64,000 nucleotides of DNA, taken from Nonomuraea pusilla (GTDB taxonomy: Bacteria > Actinomycetota > Actinomycetes > Streptosporangiales > Streptosporangiaceae). Both the position numbers and the translations under genes were made by a program. The stretch covers positions 1 to 64,000 of the forward strand of contig NZ_FOBF01000012.1 of assembly GCF_900109355.1 (NCBI RefSeq). The letters are read 5' to 3'. The notes under the pieces were generated by a model. The model was given only the letters and a program-made list of their open reading frames with translations. It was not told the origin of the DNA and did not search any database. How positions within the stretch are numbered: the stretch's first letter is position 1; each line of letters starts with the position of its first letter. This document shows positions 16,055 through 27,533 of this stretch, one piece after another.

Positions 16055-17416
16055 ATGATCGAGAGCATCGCCCGGCACCTCCTCGGCCTGTCCGGCTGGG
16101 CGGCGCTCGCGGTGATCTTCGCCTTCCCGCTGCTGGAGTCCTCGGCGTTCATCGGCTTCGTCGTCCCCGGCGAGATCGCCGTGCTGCTCGGGGGAGTGCT
16201 GGCCGCCGAGCACCGCGTCCCCCTGGCCGGGGCGCTGGCCGCCGCCTGCGCCGGGGCGGCCATCGGCGACAGCATCGGCTACACGGTCGGCCGCCGCTAC
16301 GGCCGCCGCCTGCTCACGGGGCCGCTCGCCCGGTTCGTCAAGCAGGAGCACCGGCGGCGGGCGGAGGAACTCCTGGCCCGCAGGGGCGGCTGGGCGGTGT
16401 TCCTCGGCCGCTTCACCGCGGCGCTGCGCGTGCTCGTCCCGACGTTCGCCGGGATGGCGCGCATGCCGTACCGCACGTTCGTCCTCTGCAACGTGGCGGG
16501 CGGCGTGGTTTGGGGCGGGCTGATGGTGCTGGCCGGGTACCTGGCGGGCGCGAGCTGGCAGCGGGTCGCCCACTGGGCGGGCAGGATCAGCCTGTCCCTG
16601 CTCGTGCTGGCCGGCGCGCTCCTCGCGGGCACGGCGGCGGTCAGGGCCCTGCGCAGGCGCGCGGCCGGAGGCGGTCCGGCGCGGCCGGGGCGCGGCCCGG
16701 TCCTCCTCCTGGTGTCCCGCTTCCCCAGGCAGGCCGCCTGGCTGGGACGCCGCCTCGACCCGGCCGCGCCGCGCGGGCTGGCCCTGACCGTCTCGGCGGT
16801 CGTCGCCGCCGTCGCGCTGTTCGCCTTCGGCGGGCTCGTCCAGGACGTCGTCGCCCGGGAGGAGACCGCGCGCTGGGACCCTGTCGTGCAGGCGTTCGCC
16901 GTGGCGCACCGCACCCCCTGGCTGACCGCCGTCATGACCACCGTGACCTGGGCCGGTTCCGCCCTGCTCCTCGTCCCCGCCCTGCTCCTCACGTCGTGGC
17001 TGCTCCTGCGCCCCAGGCGGGGCGTGGCGCTGCCCGCGTGGCGGGCGGCGGGCGCGCTGTGGGCCGCGCTGCTCGGCGCGGCGGTGCTCGCGCGGGCGGC
17101 GAAGCCGCTGGTGGCGCGGCCCGCCCCGCCGGCCGGGCAGGCGCTCGCGCACGCGAGCCGGTTCACCTTCCCGTCGGCGCACGCCACCCAGGCGCTCGCC
17201 ACCTGGGGCATGGCGGCGCTGCTGCTCGCGAGCGGGCGCGGCCCGGCGGCCCGCGTCGCGCTCGGCGTCCTCGCGGCCCTGGTGGCGCTGGCGGTGGGGG
17301 CGTCGCGCGTCTATCTCGGCGTCCACTGGTTCACCGACGTGCTCGGCGGCTACGCCCTGGGCGCCGCCTGGCTCGCGGCGCTGGCCGCGTTCCTGCTGCT
17401 GCGCCGCCCGCGCTGA
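16055..17416 (+). CDS. DedA - PAP2 fusion membrane protein
   Basis: This 453-residue protein has an N-terminal DedA (SNARE-associated/VTT) domain, about 1-200, with FPLLESSAFIGFVVPGE and GRFTAALRVLVPTFAGM. A basic linker follows, then a PAP2 phosphatase domain (about 245-453) with the three PAP2 motifs: KPLVARP (Lys350), PSAHAT and SRVYLGVHWFTDVLGG. DedA proteins flip or carry lipid phosphates, and PAP2 enzymes dephosphorylate lipid (pyro)phosphates such as undecaprenyl pyrophosphate. A fused transporter/phosphatase for lipid-carrier recycling is a reasonable inference. The ATG at 16055 follows GGGAGG, and a TAGACT -10 lies near 15980. It converges with the NRAMP gene. Confidence 0.88.
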   Translation: MIESIARHLLGLSGWAALAVIFAFPLLESSAFIGFVVPGEIAVLLGGVLAAEHRVPLAGALAAACAGAAIGDSIGYTVGRRYGRRLLTGPLARFVKQEHRRRAEELLARRGGWAVFLGRFTAALRVLVPTFAGMARMPYRTFVLCNVAGGVVWGGLMVLAGYLAGASWQRVAHWAGRISLSLLVLAGALLAGTAAVRALRRRAAGGGPARPGRGPVLLLVSRFPRQAAWLGRRLDPAAPRGLALTVSAVVAAVALFAFGGLVQDVVAREETARWDPVVQAFAVAHRTPWLTAVMTTVTWAGSALLLVPALLLTSWLLLRPRRGVALPAWRAAGALWAALLGAAVLARAAKPLVARPAPPAGQALAHASRFTFPSAHATQALATWGMAALLLASGRGPAARVALGVLAALVALAVGASRVYLGVHWFTDVLGGYALGAAWLAALAAFLLLRRPR

Positions 17417-17440
17417 CCCTCCGCTCCCGCGACGCCGCAA

Positions 17441-17459
17441 GGCCGCGGCGCCCGCGGCC
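17441..17459. terminator. Compact hairpin between convergent genes
   Basis: GGCCGCGG-CGC-CCGCGGCC forms an 8-bp perfect stem with a 3-nt loop in the 47-bp gap between convergent genes. Confidence 0.6.
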
Positions 17460-17463
17460 GGGC

Positions 17464-18702
17464 TCAGCCGGTGAACGTCTGCACCAGGAAGAACACGCTG
17501 ACCGCCGTCACCGTCGCCACGATCAGCCAGCCGAACACGGCCATGCGGCGCGTGATGCGCCACCGGCCCATCAGCCGCGCGTCCCTCGCGACGACCATGA
17601 GGAAGCCGAGCGACACGGGGGTGCTCAGGCCGCCCGCGAGGCTCGCCAGGAACAGCAGCGTGATGGGCCGCAAACCGGTCACGACGCAGATCACGCCCAG
17701 GAGGAGGCTCGCGGCGATCACCGCGTAGAAGCCGCGCGCCCGGCGGACCGGCTGCGACAGGCCGCGCCGCCAGTTGAACTCCGCGCCCATCACGTACGCC
17801 GTGACGGCCGCCAGGATCGGCAGGGCGATCAGGGTCGAGGCCAGCATGCCGACGGCGAACAGGTACGTCGCCGCCGGCCCCGCGACCGGTTCCAGCGCCT
17901 GCGCCGCCTCCCTGGAGCTCTGCACCTCGTGCCCCTTGACGCCCAGCGTCGCCGCGGTCGCGACGAGGATGAACCAGAACACCGCGACCGCGACGACGAT
18001 GCCCAGCACCGACTGGAACGACTTCACCCGCGTCTGGCTCATGTCGGGCTGCTCCTCGGCCCGCTCGATCGACTGCCACATGTAGACGTAACCAGTCAGC
18101 GTGGTGCCCAGCAGGGCGAGCGTGGCCGTGAGATGTCTCGGCTGCAGCGAGAGCTCGGGCACGAGGGTGTGGTGCAGCACCTCGCCCCAGTCGGGCTCGG
18201 CCAGCACCGCGGCCGCGCCGAAGGCCAGCAGCACCAGCACCACGTACTTCAGCACGGACTGCACCTCGTCGAACCCGCCCGCGAGCAGCAGGGCGAGCAC
18301 CGCGACGGCCAGGACGGGCGTCATCAGCCGCCAGTCCACCCCGGTCAGCAGCTCCAGAGCCGACCCGCCGGCGGCGACGTCCGCGGCGATGGTGAAGAGG
18401 TTGACCGGCACCACCGCCGCCAGCAGCACCACCTGGGCGATCCTGCCGTACCGGCAGACGACGTCGTGCTGGAGGTCGCGGCCGCTCGCCATCCCCACGC
18501 GGGAGGCGATCGCCTGAACCAGGCCCAGGATCGGGATGAGCAGCAGCACCAGCCACGACAGCGAGTAGGTCGTCGTGGAGCCGACGACCGCCAGCGTCCC
18601 GACCGTGGTCGGGTCGGCGTCGGACGCTCCCGCGATGATCGCAGGACCGGCGGTGGCCAGCAGCATGGCCGGCCCGCCTGACCTGGCCAGTTCCCGGCGC
18701 AT
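17464..18702 (-). CDS. NRAMP-like divalent metal transporter
   Basis: About 412 residues with eleven predicted helices. The first helix carries AGASDADPTTVGTL. The Asp-Pro at the metal site is kept, but the classical DPGN is replaced by DADPTT, which is typical of the distant NRAMP branch that may move Mg, Al or organic cations instead of Mn/Fe. Helix 6 (ATLALLGTTLTGYVYMWQSI) lacks the MPHN motif seen in true Mn/Fe transporters. Substrate assignment should therefore be cautious. The ATG at 18702 follows GGAAGG closely; a GTG at 18720 is the alternative start. It is divergent from the YibE/F gene. Confidence 0.8.
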   Translation of the reverse strand: MRRELARSGGPAMLLATAGPAIIAGASDADPTTVGTLAVVGSTTTYSLSWLVLLLIPILGLVQAIASRVGMASGRDLQHDVVCRYGRIAQVVLLAAVVPVNLFTIAADVAAGGSALELLTGVDWRLMTPVLAVAVLALLLAGGFDEVQSVLKYVVLVLLAFGAAAVLAEPDWGEVLHHTLVPELSLQPRHLTATLALLGTTLTGYVYMWQSIERAEEQPDMSQTRVKSFQSVLGIVVAVAVFWFILVATAATLGVKGHEVQSSREAAQALEPVAGPAATYLFAVGMLASTLIALPILAAVTAYVMGAEFNWRRGLSQPVRRARGFYAVIAASLLLGVICVVTGLRPITLLFLASLAGGLSTPVSLGFLMVVARDARLMGRWRITRRMAVFGWLIVATVTAVSVFFLVQTFTG

Positions 18703-18848
18703 ACCCTTCCGACCTGCCACAGGGTATGGCCGTCAAACCCCGGACCCGCCCGGCGGACCGCCGCCAGCAGCGCGCCACGGGCGGGCGCGTGCACTACTGT
18801 CGCTGTTCGTCAGCCGAGGCGGGAGTGGCGGGAGGGGCCTGCGACACG

Positions 18849-20153
18849 ATGGGCGGCAATCACGGGCACGGCGCGGCCGTGCCGGGCTCGCGGCGCGCGG
18901 TCATGGCGAGCGTGGCCGTGCTGGTTCCGCTGGCGGTCATCACGCTGGCGTGCCTGGTGTGGCTCTGGCCGTCGGGAGGCGCCGCGGGAGACCCCGCGGG
19001 CGGCGGTCCTGGTGCCGGAGCGCCGGCGCAGGTCGTCAGGGTGACCGGCACGATCACGTACGTCCAGCTCGGACGCTGCCAGAAGACGGCCGAGGGCGCC
19101 CCCAAGCCCGACCCCGCCACCTGCGGCAAGGCCACGGTCAAGGTCGCCGACGGCCCCGACGCGGGCAGGGAGGTCACGCTGCGCCTGCCCAGCGGGCCGG
19201 GGGCGCAGCGGTTCTCGGCGGGCGACGACGTGGTGCTGGTGCCGTCGGGCGGGGGCGGGGAGGCGTACCAGATCTCCGACCACGACCGGGGGTCGTCGCT
19301 GTGGCTGTTCGGGGCGGCGCTGGCGCTGGCCGTGATCGCGTTCGGTCGCTGGCGCGGCCTGTCGGCGCTGGCCGGGCTGGCCGTGACGTTCGCGCTGCTG
19401 CTGACGTTCGTCATCCCGGGCATCGTCGAGGGCAGGCCGCCCATGCTCGTCGCCATCGTCGGCGCCTCGGCGATCATGCTGACGGTGCTCTACCTCACGC
19501 ACGGCTTCTCGCTCGCCACCTCGACGGCCGTGCTCGGCACGCTGGCCAGCCTCGCGCTCACCGGCCTGCTGGCGTACGCGGCCATCGGCCTGGCCAGGCT
19601 GAACGGCGTCACCGACGACACCGCGCTGACCGTGGGCATGAGCCTGTCGATCGACACGCAGGGGCTGCTGCTGGCCAGCATCATCATCGGCGCGCTCGGC
19701 GTGCTCGACGACGTGACGGTCACGCAGTCGGTCACGGTCGCGGAGCTGGCCGCCGCCAACCCGTCGTACGGCTTCGCCCGCCTCTACCGGGCCGCCGCCC
19801 GGGTGGGCCGGGCCCACATCGCGAGCGTCATCAACACGATCATCCTGGCGTACGCAGGGGCGTCGCTGCCGCTGCTCCTGCTGTTCAGCATCGGCGAGCA
19901 GCCGCTCGGCGAGGTGCTGACGACGCCGGTCATCGCCCAGGAGATCGTCAGGAGCGTGGTGGGCACGCTGGGGCTCATCGCCGCCGTGCCGATCACCACG
20001 GCGCTCGCGGCGCTGGTCGCCTCACGCCGCGACCCCGGCACCGCCCACCCCGGCGAGGAGCACGGGCACCCGCACGGACCCGGGCACGGGCACGCCGGTC
20101 AGCCGGACTCGGGGTTGCCGTCGACGCGCAGCTTGCGGCGGGCGCGCTCGTAG
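18849..20153 (+). CDS. YibE/F-family membrane protein with His-rich tail
   Basis: This 434-residue protein has an N-terminal helix, a periplasmic-type domain (about 55-140) and seven or so helices with the YibE/F blocks LAGLAVTFALLLTFVIPGIVEG, quoted in part as VTFALLLTFVIPGIVEG, and SIDTQGLLLASIIIGALG. The function of YibE/F is unknown. The N-terminus (GGNHGHG) and the C-terminus (HGHPHGPGHGHAG) are histidine-rich and could bind metal, which fits the divergent NRAMP-like neighbour. The ATG at 18849 was chosen over an upstream start because the extra 41 residues look like untranslated leader. The last 55 bp overlap the 3' end of the convergent NAD kinase gene. Confidence 0.8.
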   Translation: MGGNHGHGAAVPGSRRAVMASVAVLVPLAVITLACLVWLWPSGGAAGDPAGGGPGAGAPAQVVRVTGTITYVQLGRCQKTAEGAPKPDPATCGKATVKVADGPDAGREVTLRLPSGPGAQRFSAGDDVVLVPSGGGGEAYQISDHDRGSSLWLFGAALALAVIAFGRWRGLSALAGLAVTFALLLTFVIPGIVEGRPPMLVAIVGASAIMLTVLYLTHGFSLATSTAVLGTLASLALTGLLAYAAIGLARLNGVTDDTALTVGMSLSIDTQGLLLASIIIGALGVLDDVTVTQSVTVAELAAANPSYGFARLYRAAARVGRAHIASVINTIILAYAGASLPLLLLFSIGEQPLGEVLTTPVIAQEIVRSVVGTLGLIAAVPITTALAALVASRRDPGTAHPGEEHGHPHGPGHGHAGQPDSGLPSTRSLRRARS

Positions 20154-20956
20154 AACGTCGTGCCGAGGCGTACCACGTTGGCCGCGGCCGGCCAGGCGCT
20201 CACCGTGATCCGGTCGCCGGGGCACAGGTGCGCGACGACCCTGCCGTCGACCTCGACGGCCAGCCGCCCGCTCGACGACAGCACGTCGAGCGTCACCTCC
20301 TCGTCGGCGGGCAGCACGAGCGCCCGGTTGAACGCGGAGTGGGCGGCGGCGGGCACCACCAGCACGGCTTCGACGCGGGGCGAGACGATGGGGCCGCCCG
20401 CGGAGAAGCTGTAGGCGGTCGAGCCCGTGGACGTGGCGACGATGACGGCGTCGGCGGCGTACCGGACGAACGGGCTGCCGGCCGGGGTGACGCTGACCGC
20501 GGCCAGCCCCTCGCCGGGGATGCGCACCAGCGCGATGTCGTTGAACGCGGTGACCCGGGTGCCGGCGACGTCGCTCGTGATGGCCATGCGCGGCTCGGTC
20601 GTGTAGCGGTGGTCGTCGATGGCGGAGAGGGTGGCGGGCAGTTCGTCCACGTCGATCTCGGCGAGGAAGCCGAGCTTGCCGAGGTTCACCCCGAGGATGG
20701 GGGTGGGCCGTCCGGCGACCAGCCGCATGGTGCGCAGCATCGTGCCGTCGCCGCCGAGCCCCACCATCAGGTCGGCCTTCTCCGCCAGCGTGTCGGCGTC
20801 GACCGCCACGGCCGTGCAGTCGATGCGGTCGACCTCCTCGTGCAGCCCCAGCACCGTGACGCCGCGCCCGGCGGCCCAGCGCAGGATGACGTCGATCGCC
20901 TTCCTGGAGTCGCGGCGTGGGTGCAGCACCAGCCCGACCGTCCCGACCATGCCCAT
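20099..20956 (-). CDS. nadK: NAD kinase
   Basis: This 285-residue protein has the NAD kinase signature LMVGLGGDGTMLRTMR (GGDGT loop), the NAD-binding FNDIALVR (ND in place of NE) and the STGSTAYSFSAGGPIVSP block. It phosphorylates NAD to NADP with ATP or polyphosphate in the cytoplasm. In many actinobacteria nadK sits in the recN/tlyA cluster; here it is isolated, so it is probably a second NAD kinase. The start ATG at 20956 follows GGTGGGG; the ATG at 20950 is an alternative. Its 3' end overlaps the YibE/F gene by 55 bp. Confidence 0.92.
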   Translation of the reverse strand: MGMVGTVGLVLHPRRDSRKAIDVILRWAAGRGVTVLGLHEEVDRIDCTAVAVDADTLAEKADLMVGLGGDGTMLRTMRLVAGRPTPILGVNLGKLGFLAEIDVDELPATLSAIDDHRYTTEPRMAITSDVAGTRVTAFNDIALVRIPGEGLAAVSVTPAGSPFVRYAADAVIVATSTGSTAYSFSAGGPIVSPRVEAVLVVPAAAHSAFNRALVLPADEEVTLDVLSSSGRLAVEVDGRVVAHLCPGDRITVSAWPAAANVVRLGTTFYERARRKLRVDGNPESG

Positions 20957-21031
20957 GCACCCCACCCTACGACCCGGCGAGAAGTCGCCGTCCTGACACG
21001 TAGGCGGGCCGCCTCTGGGTAGGCGTAGGGC

Positions 21032-21745
21032 ATGGCGACGCTGGTGGGCACCTCGGGGTGGCAGTACAGGCACTGGCGCGGCGTGCTGTACCCGGAGGGC
21101 GTGCCGCAGCGCCTGTGGCTGGAGACGTACGCGAGGACGTTCCCGACGGTCGAGAGCAACAACGCCTTCTACCGCCTGCCGACGCCGGAGTCCTTCGAGC
21201 ACTGGCGCGAGCGCACCCCGGACGGGTTCGTCATGGCGGTCAAGGCCAGCAGGTACCTCACTCACATCAAGCGGCTGGCCGACCCGGAGGAGCCGGTGGC
21301 GCGGCTCATGGGGGCGGCGTCGGCGCTGAAGGAGAAGCTCGGCCCGATCCTGCTGCAGCTGCCGCCCACCCTGCAGGCGGACCCCGCCCGGCTGGACCGC
21401 TGCCTGCGCTGCTTCCCCGCTGACACGCGGGTGGCCGTCGAGCCCCGGCACGCCTCCTGGTGGACGGACGAGGTGCGGGCCCTGCTGGAGGAGCACGGGG
21501 CCGCCCTGTGCTGGGCCGACCGGCTCGGCCGCCCGCAGTCGCCGCTCTGGCGCACCACCGGCTGGGGGTACGTGCGGCTGCACGAGGGGCAGGCGTTCCC
21601 GCCCCCGTCGTACGGGGAGGCGGCGCTGCGCAGCTGGGCGCGGCGGGTGCGCGAGGCCGGGTGGAGCGACGCCTACGTCTACTTCAACAACGATCCGGGG
21701 GGAGCGGCCGTGCGCAACGCCATCCGCTTTGCCACACTCTGCTAG
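21032..21745 (+). CDS. DUF72 (YecE-like) TIM-barrel protein
   Basis: This 237-residue protein carries the DUF72 blocks GTSGWQYRHWRGVLYP, TVESNNAFYRLP, GFVMAVKASRYLTHIKRL, LGPILLQLPP and the C-terminal VYFNNDPGGAAVRNA. This family has a TIM-barrel fold and no established biochemical role. It is coupled to corA downstream: its TAG shares one base with the corA GTG start. The start at 21032 is the first ATG, 75 bp after the divergent nadK start. Confidence 0.9.
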   Translation: MATLVGTSGWQYRHWRGVLYPEGVPQRLWLETYARTFPTVESNNAFYRLPTPESFEHWRERTPDGFVMAVKASRYLTHIKRLADPEEPVARLMGAASALKEKLGPILLQLPPTLQADPARLDRCLRCFPADTRVAVEPRHASWWTDEVRALLEEHGAALCWADRLGRPQSPLWRTTGWGYVRLHEGQAFPPPSYGEAALRSWARRVREAGWSDAYVYFNNDPGGAAVRNAIRFATLC

Positions 21746-22713
21746 TGCGTACGCGTCTCTACAGGAACGGGGTCCTGGAGAAGGAGGACTTCCCGATCGA
21801 GGAGGTCTCCGACCACCTGGCCGATCCCGACAGCACGGTCTGGTTCGACCTGTGCTCCCCCGACCCGCGACAGCTCGCGATGATCAGCGAGGAGCTGGGG
21901 CTGCACGAGCTGGCCGTCGAGGACGTCCTGTCCGACCACCAGCGTCCCAAGGTGGACATCTACGACAACCACCTGTTCATCACGGTCTACGGCGTGTACT
22001 GCGACGGCGACCGGCTCGAACCGGTCGAGGTGAACGTGTTCGTCACCTCCAACGCCCTCGTCACCGTGCGCGAGAACGACCACTTCCCGATCGAGGAGGT
22101 GGTCGCGCGCTGGGACGCCGCCTCCCGCCTGGCCGGGCAGGGCGTGCCGTTCCTGCTGCACGGCCTGCTCGACCACGTCGTGGACAGCCAGTTCGACCTG
22201 GTGCAGGACCTCGACGCGCAGGCCGAGGCGCTGGAGGAGGAGCTGTTCGACGACGAGCCCGCCGACGCCAGGGAGCTCCAGCGCCGGATGCACCGGCTGC
22301 GCAAGGACACCGCGCGGATCCGCAAGGTGGCCCTGCCGATGCGCGAGGTGATCGGCACGCTGGTCAGGCGCGACCAGCGGCTGGTGTCCGACCCGGTGAT
22401 GATGCCGTACTTCATGGACATCTACGACCACGTCCTGCGCATCAGCGAGTGGGTGGAGTCGATCCGCGACATGCTGGCGAACATCAGGGAGACGCGCCTG
22501 GCCCAGCAGGGGTTCAGGCTCAACGAGATCATGAAGCGGGTCACGAGCTGGGCCGCCGTCATCGCCGTCCCCACGGCCATCACCGGCTTCTACGGGCAGA
22601 ACGTCCCCTACCCGGGGGCGGGGCAGTGGTGGGGATTCCTGTTCTCCACCGTGCTCCTGGTGGGGGCGTCGGTCGCCCTGTACGCGGTCTTCAAGAAGAA
22701 GGACTGGCTCTGA
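21745..22713 (+). CDS. corA: CorA-family magnesium/cobalt channel
   Basis: This 322-residue protein has a large cytoplasmic alpha/beta funnel (about 1-255), a long stalk helix, and two C-terminal membrane helices (SWAAVIAVPTAITGFYG and WWGFLFSTVLLVGASVALYA). The gate signature is YGQN (in FYGQNVPYPG) instead of the canonical YGMN. The positively charged KKKDWL tail is present. It forms a pentameric Mg2+ channel in the inner membrane. The start is GTG at 21745, overlapping the DUF72 stop by one base. Confidence 0.92.
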   Translation: MRTRLYRNGVLEKEDFPIEEVSDHLADPDSTVWFDLCSPDPRQLAMISEELGLHELAVEDVLSDHQRPKVDIYDNHLFITVYGVYCDGDRLEPVEVNVFVTSNALVTVRENDHFPIEEVVARWDAASRLAGQGVPFLLHGLLDHVVDSQFDLVQDLDAQAEALEEELFDDEPADARELQRRMHRLRKDTARIRKVALPMREVIGTLVRRDQRLVSDPVMMPYFMDIYDHVLRISEWVESIRDMLANIRETRLAQQGFRLNEIMKRVTSWAAVIAVPTAITGFYGQNVPYPGAGQWWGFLFSTVLLVGASVALYAVFKKKDWL

Positions 22714-22771
22714 CCGCCCCCCGGCTCAGCGATGAAAGGTCCAAGATCCGGCAGGCTGATATAAAGAGGCG

Positions 22772-23743
22772 GTGGCCGAGATCTCGCTGGACGTCCACCA
22801 ACTGCAGGCGTTCGCCGAGGTCGGATACCAGGTCGCGGGCGGCGGCGGCGCCCGGGGCGCCATGGCGGCGCTGCGCCGCGTGGTCCCGCTCGACGCGTAC
22901 GAGTTCGTGGCGTACGACCCCGCCACCGGGCGGCACCGCAGCGTCGTCTCCGACGGCCACCCGCGCATCGACGGCGACGCCGCCGAGGAGTACGCCGCGC
23001 TCGACGCCTACCGCACGGCCCTGTCCACGCGCGCGCCGGTCCGCATGCCCGCCCCCGGCACCGAACGCTACTTCCGCCGCCACCTGGCCCCCTACGGCTG
23101 GCGGGCCGGGCTGACCGCGCCGCTGTTCCTGGCCGAGGGCCGCTACACGGGGCTGCTGCACCTCACCTCCAGGGAGCCGTTCCCCGGGCGCACCGGCGCG
23201 CTGGTGGCGGCGGTCGCGCCCATGCTGGCGCACGTCACCGACCTGACCAGGTGCGTGATCGACCCCGTCGGGCTCCCGCCGGACTTCCGCGCCGTCGCCT
23301 TCGACCGGCTGGGCGCGCGCCGGGAGGTGCCGGGGCGGGAGGTCTCCGCCGCCGTCCGCGACGACCCCGGCATGGCCGCCTTCGCCCGCGCCTTCATCGA
23401 CTCGCGCGAGCTGAGCAGGCACGGGCTGTGGCTCGACCGGGCCGGGCGCTGGCACGAGGTGCGGGTGCTGCGGGCCGGCGTCGGCTACCAGGGGACCCTG
23501 CAGGGCGCCGTCGTCGCCGAGCGCCCCTGCGTCCTGCCGTACGAGCTGACCGGCAGGGAGGTGGACGTCCTCACCCGGGTGGCCGCGGGCGACTCCAACC
23601 CGCAGATCGCGGCGGCCCTCGTGCTCAGCGTCCGCACCGTGACGACCCACCTGGAGCACATCTTCGCCAAGCTCGGCTGTGACAGCCGCACCAGGCTCAC
23701 GACGAAGGCCCTCGCCGAGGGCCTGTGCCGGCTGGACGTCTGA
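22772..23743 (+). CDS. LuxR-family regulator with a GAF/PAS-like sensor half
   Basis: This 323-residue protein has an N-terminal sensing region of mixed alpha/beta character (about 1-245, GAF-like: YGWRAGLTAPLFLAEGRYTG). A LuxR HTH follows at about 255-318 (LTGREVDVLTRVAAGDSNPQ, VLSVRTVTTHLEHIFAKLG). The ligand is unknown. The GTG start lies six bases after a TATAAA -10 (22760-22765), so it is probably transcribed leaderless. It follows corA by 58 bp but appears to have its own promoter. It ends at a strong hairpin facing the collagenase gene. Confidence 0.85.
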   Translation: MAEISLDVHQLQAFAEVGYQVAGGGGARGAMAALRRVVPLDAYEFVAYDPATGRHRSVVSDGHPRIDGDAAEEYAALDAYRTALSTRAPVRMPAPGTERYFRRHLAPYGWRAGLTAPLFLAEGRYTGLLHLTSREPFPGRTGALVAAVAPMLAHVTDLTRCVIDPVGLPPDFRAVAFDRLGARREVPGREVSAAVRDDPGMAAFARAFIDSRELSRHGLWLDRAGRWHEVRVLRAGVGYQGTLQGAVVAERPCVLPYELTGREVDVLTRVAAGDSNPQIAAALVLSVRTVTTHLEHIFAKLGCDSRTRLTTKALAEGLCRLDV

Positions 23744-23755
23744 GCCCGTGGAAGG

Positions 23756-23788
23756 GGCCGGGACCGGAGGAGGGATCCGGTCCCGGCC
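23756..23788. terminator. Strong bidirectional hairpin terminator
   Basis: A 13-bp perfect stem (GGCCGGGACCGGA / TCCGGTCCCGGCC) with a 7-nt loop lies between the convergent LuxR and collagenase genes. Confidence 0.8.
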
Positions 23789-23802
23789 GTCCGGGGGTGC
23801 TG

Positions 23803-26367
<2,565 letters not shown>

Positions 26368-26447
26368 GGGGGGACCTCCGGGGGGTGTCCTGTCCATCGC
26401 GGGATGCGAGGTTGCCCCGAAGTGTGGTGCGCCCGCCCCGGCCGCGG

Positions 26448-26478
26448 TCATAGCGCGTGACATAAGTGTTGGCTATGA
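26448..26478. promoter_or_regulatory. Inverted repeat between collagenase and LysR genes
   Basis: TCATAGC (26448-26454) and GCTATGA (26472-26478) form a perfect 7-bp inverted repeat with a 17-bp centre, in the divergent gap. It is a candidate binding site for the LysR-type protein, although classical LysR boxes (T-N11-A) are more compact. Confidence 0.4.
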
Positions 26479-26510
26479 GTTCACCGGAAGGTCGGGCCGC
26501 AGGAGGTGAA

Positions 26511-27485
26511 ATGTCACATAATTCGGACATGGACCTTGAGCTCAGGCATCTCCGGATGATCTGCGCCATCGCCGAGACCGGCAGCGTGACCAGGGCCGCG
26601 GCCCGCCTCGGCCTGACCCAGCCCGCCATGACCACCCAGCTCAGGAAGGTCGAGAAGATCGTCGGCGGCGAGCTCTTCGTCCGCAGCCGGTCCGGGGCCG
26701 CCCCCACCCTCCTGGGACGCCAGGTCGTCGCCCGGGCGAGGATCGTCCTGTCGGAGATCGACGGTCTGTTCTGCGACCTGCGCGACGCCCACGCCCCCGC
26801 CACCCGGCTCCAGCTCGGCAGCGTCCACACCGCGTGCGTCGCCACCGTCGTGGACCGGGTCGGGGAGGAGCTTCCCGGCCGCGCCGTCTCCCTGCGGATC
26901 GAGCCGTCGGCCGTGCTGCTCGCCGACGCCCTGGCCCAGGGCGAGCTGGACGCCGCCCTCATGGGCATGATGGAGGGCTTCGACGTCCCGCTCCGCGCCC
27001 CCGTCGTCAGCAGGACGCTGATCCCGCACCACCCGATCTTCGTCGCGCTCTCGGCGGCGCACCCGCTGGCCGAGCTCGCCGAGATCCCGCTCGGCGCGCT
27101 GCGCGAGGAGTCCTGGATCAGCCCGCCCGGCGCCGACGACGGCTCGCTCGCGGCGCTGCGCGCCTCCTGCCGCGCCGCCGGTTTCGAGCCTGACGTCCGG
27201 TACGACGCGCCCAGCGGCGGCGGCCACCACCTCGTGGCCGCCGGGCACGGCGTACGCCTGGTGGACCCCACCTGGCCGCCGCAGCCCGGCACCGCCGTCC
27301 GCCCCCTCGCCGGGGAGCCGCAGGCCGCCAGGCTCGTCGTCGCCTGGCGGCGCGACCGCCTGAGCACCCAGGCCGCGGCGGCCGTCTACCGCGGGCTCGC
27401 CACCGCCTTCCTCGGCCACGTCGACGACAATCCCGCCTTCCGCCGCTGGTGGGACGCCCACCCGGAGACCCACCCCCTGCTGTAG
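26511..27485 (+). CDS. LysR-family transcriptional regulator
   Basis: This 324-residue protein has the LysR winged helix (about 8-66: LELRHLRMICAIAETGSVTR, LTQPAMTTQLRKVEK) and a two-lobed effector domain (about 92-300). Its ribosome site AGGAGGTGAA directly precedes the ATG and is the strongest in the window. It is divergent from the secreted collagenase gene; LysR proteins often regulate the divergently transcribed neighbour, so collagenase control is likely. The effector is unknown. Confidence 0.9.
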   Translation: MSHNSDMDLELRHLRMICAIAETGSVTRAAARLGLTQPAMTTQLRKVEKIVGGELFVRSRSGAAPTLLGRQVVARARIVLSEIDGLFCDLRDAHAPATRLQLGSVHTACVATVVDRVGEELPGRAVSLRIEPSAVLLADALAQGELDAALMGMMEGFDVPLRAPVVSRTLIPHHPIFVALSAAHPLAELAEIPLGALREESWISPPGADDGSLAALRASCRAAGFEPDVRYDAPSGGGHHLVAAGHGVRLVDPTWPPQPGTAVRPLAGEPQAARLVVAWRRDRLSTQAAAAVYRGLATAFLGHVDDNPAFRRWWDAHPETHPLL

Positions 27486-27533
27486 CCGGAGCGGGGGCGC
27501 GTGAGGCGGCGACGGCCGGGGGAGACTGGCGGA

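Noticed and set aside
15602..18778. A 1,058-codon open frame on the - strand
   Set aside because: Only its last 75 codons (tautomerase) look like protein. The rest is antisense to the DedA-PAP2 gene and to the correct frame of the NRAMP gene; its composition is Arg/Gly/Pro-rich shadow sequence of a high-GC genome.
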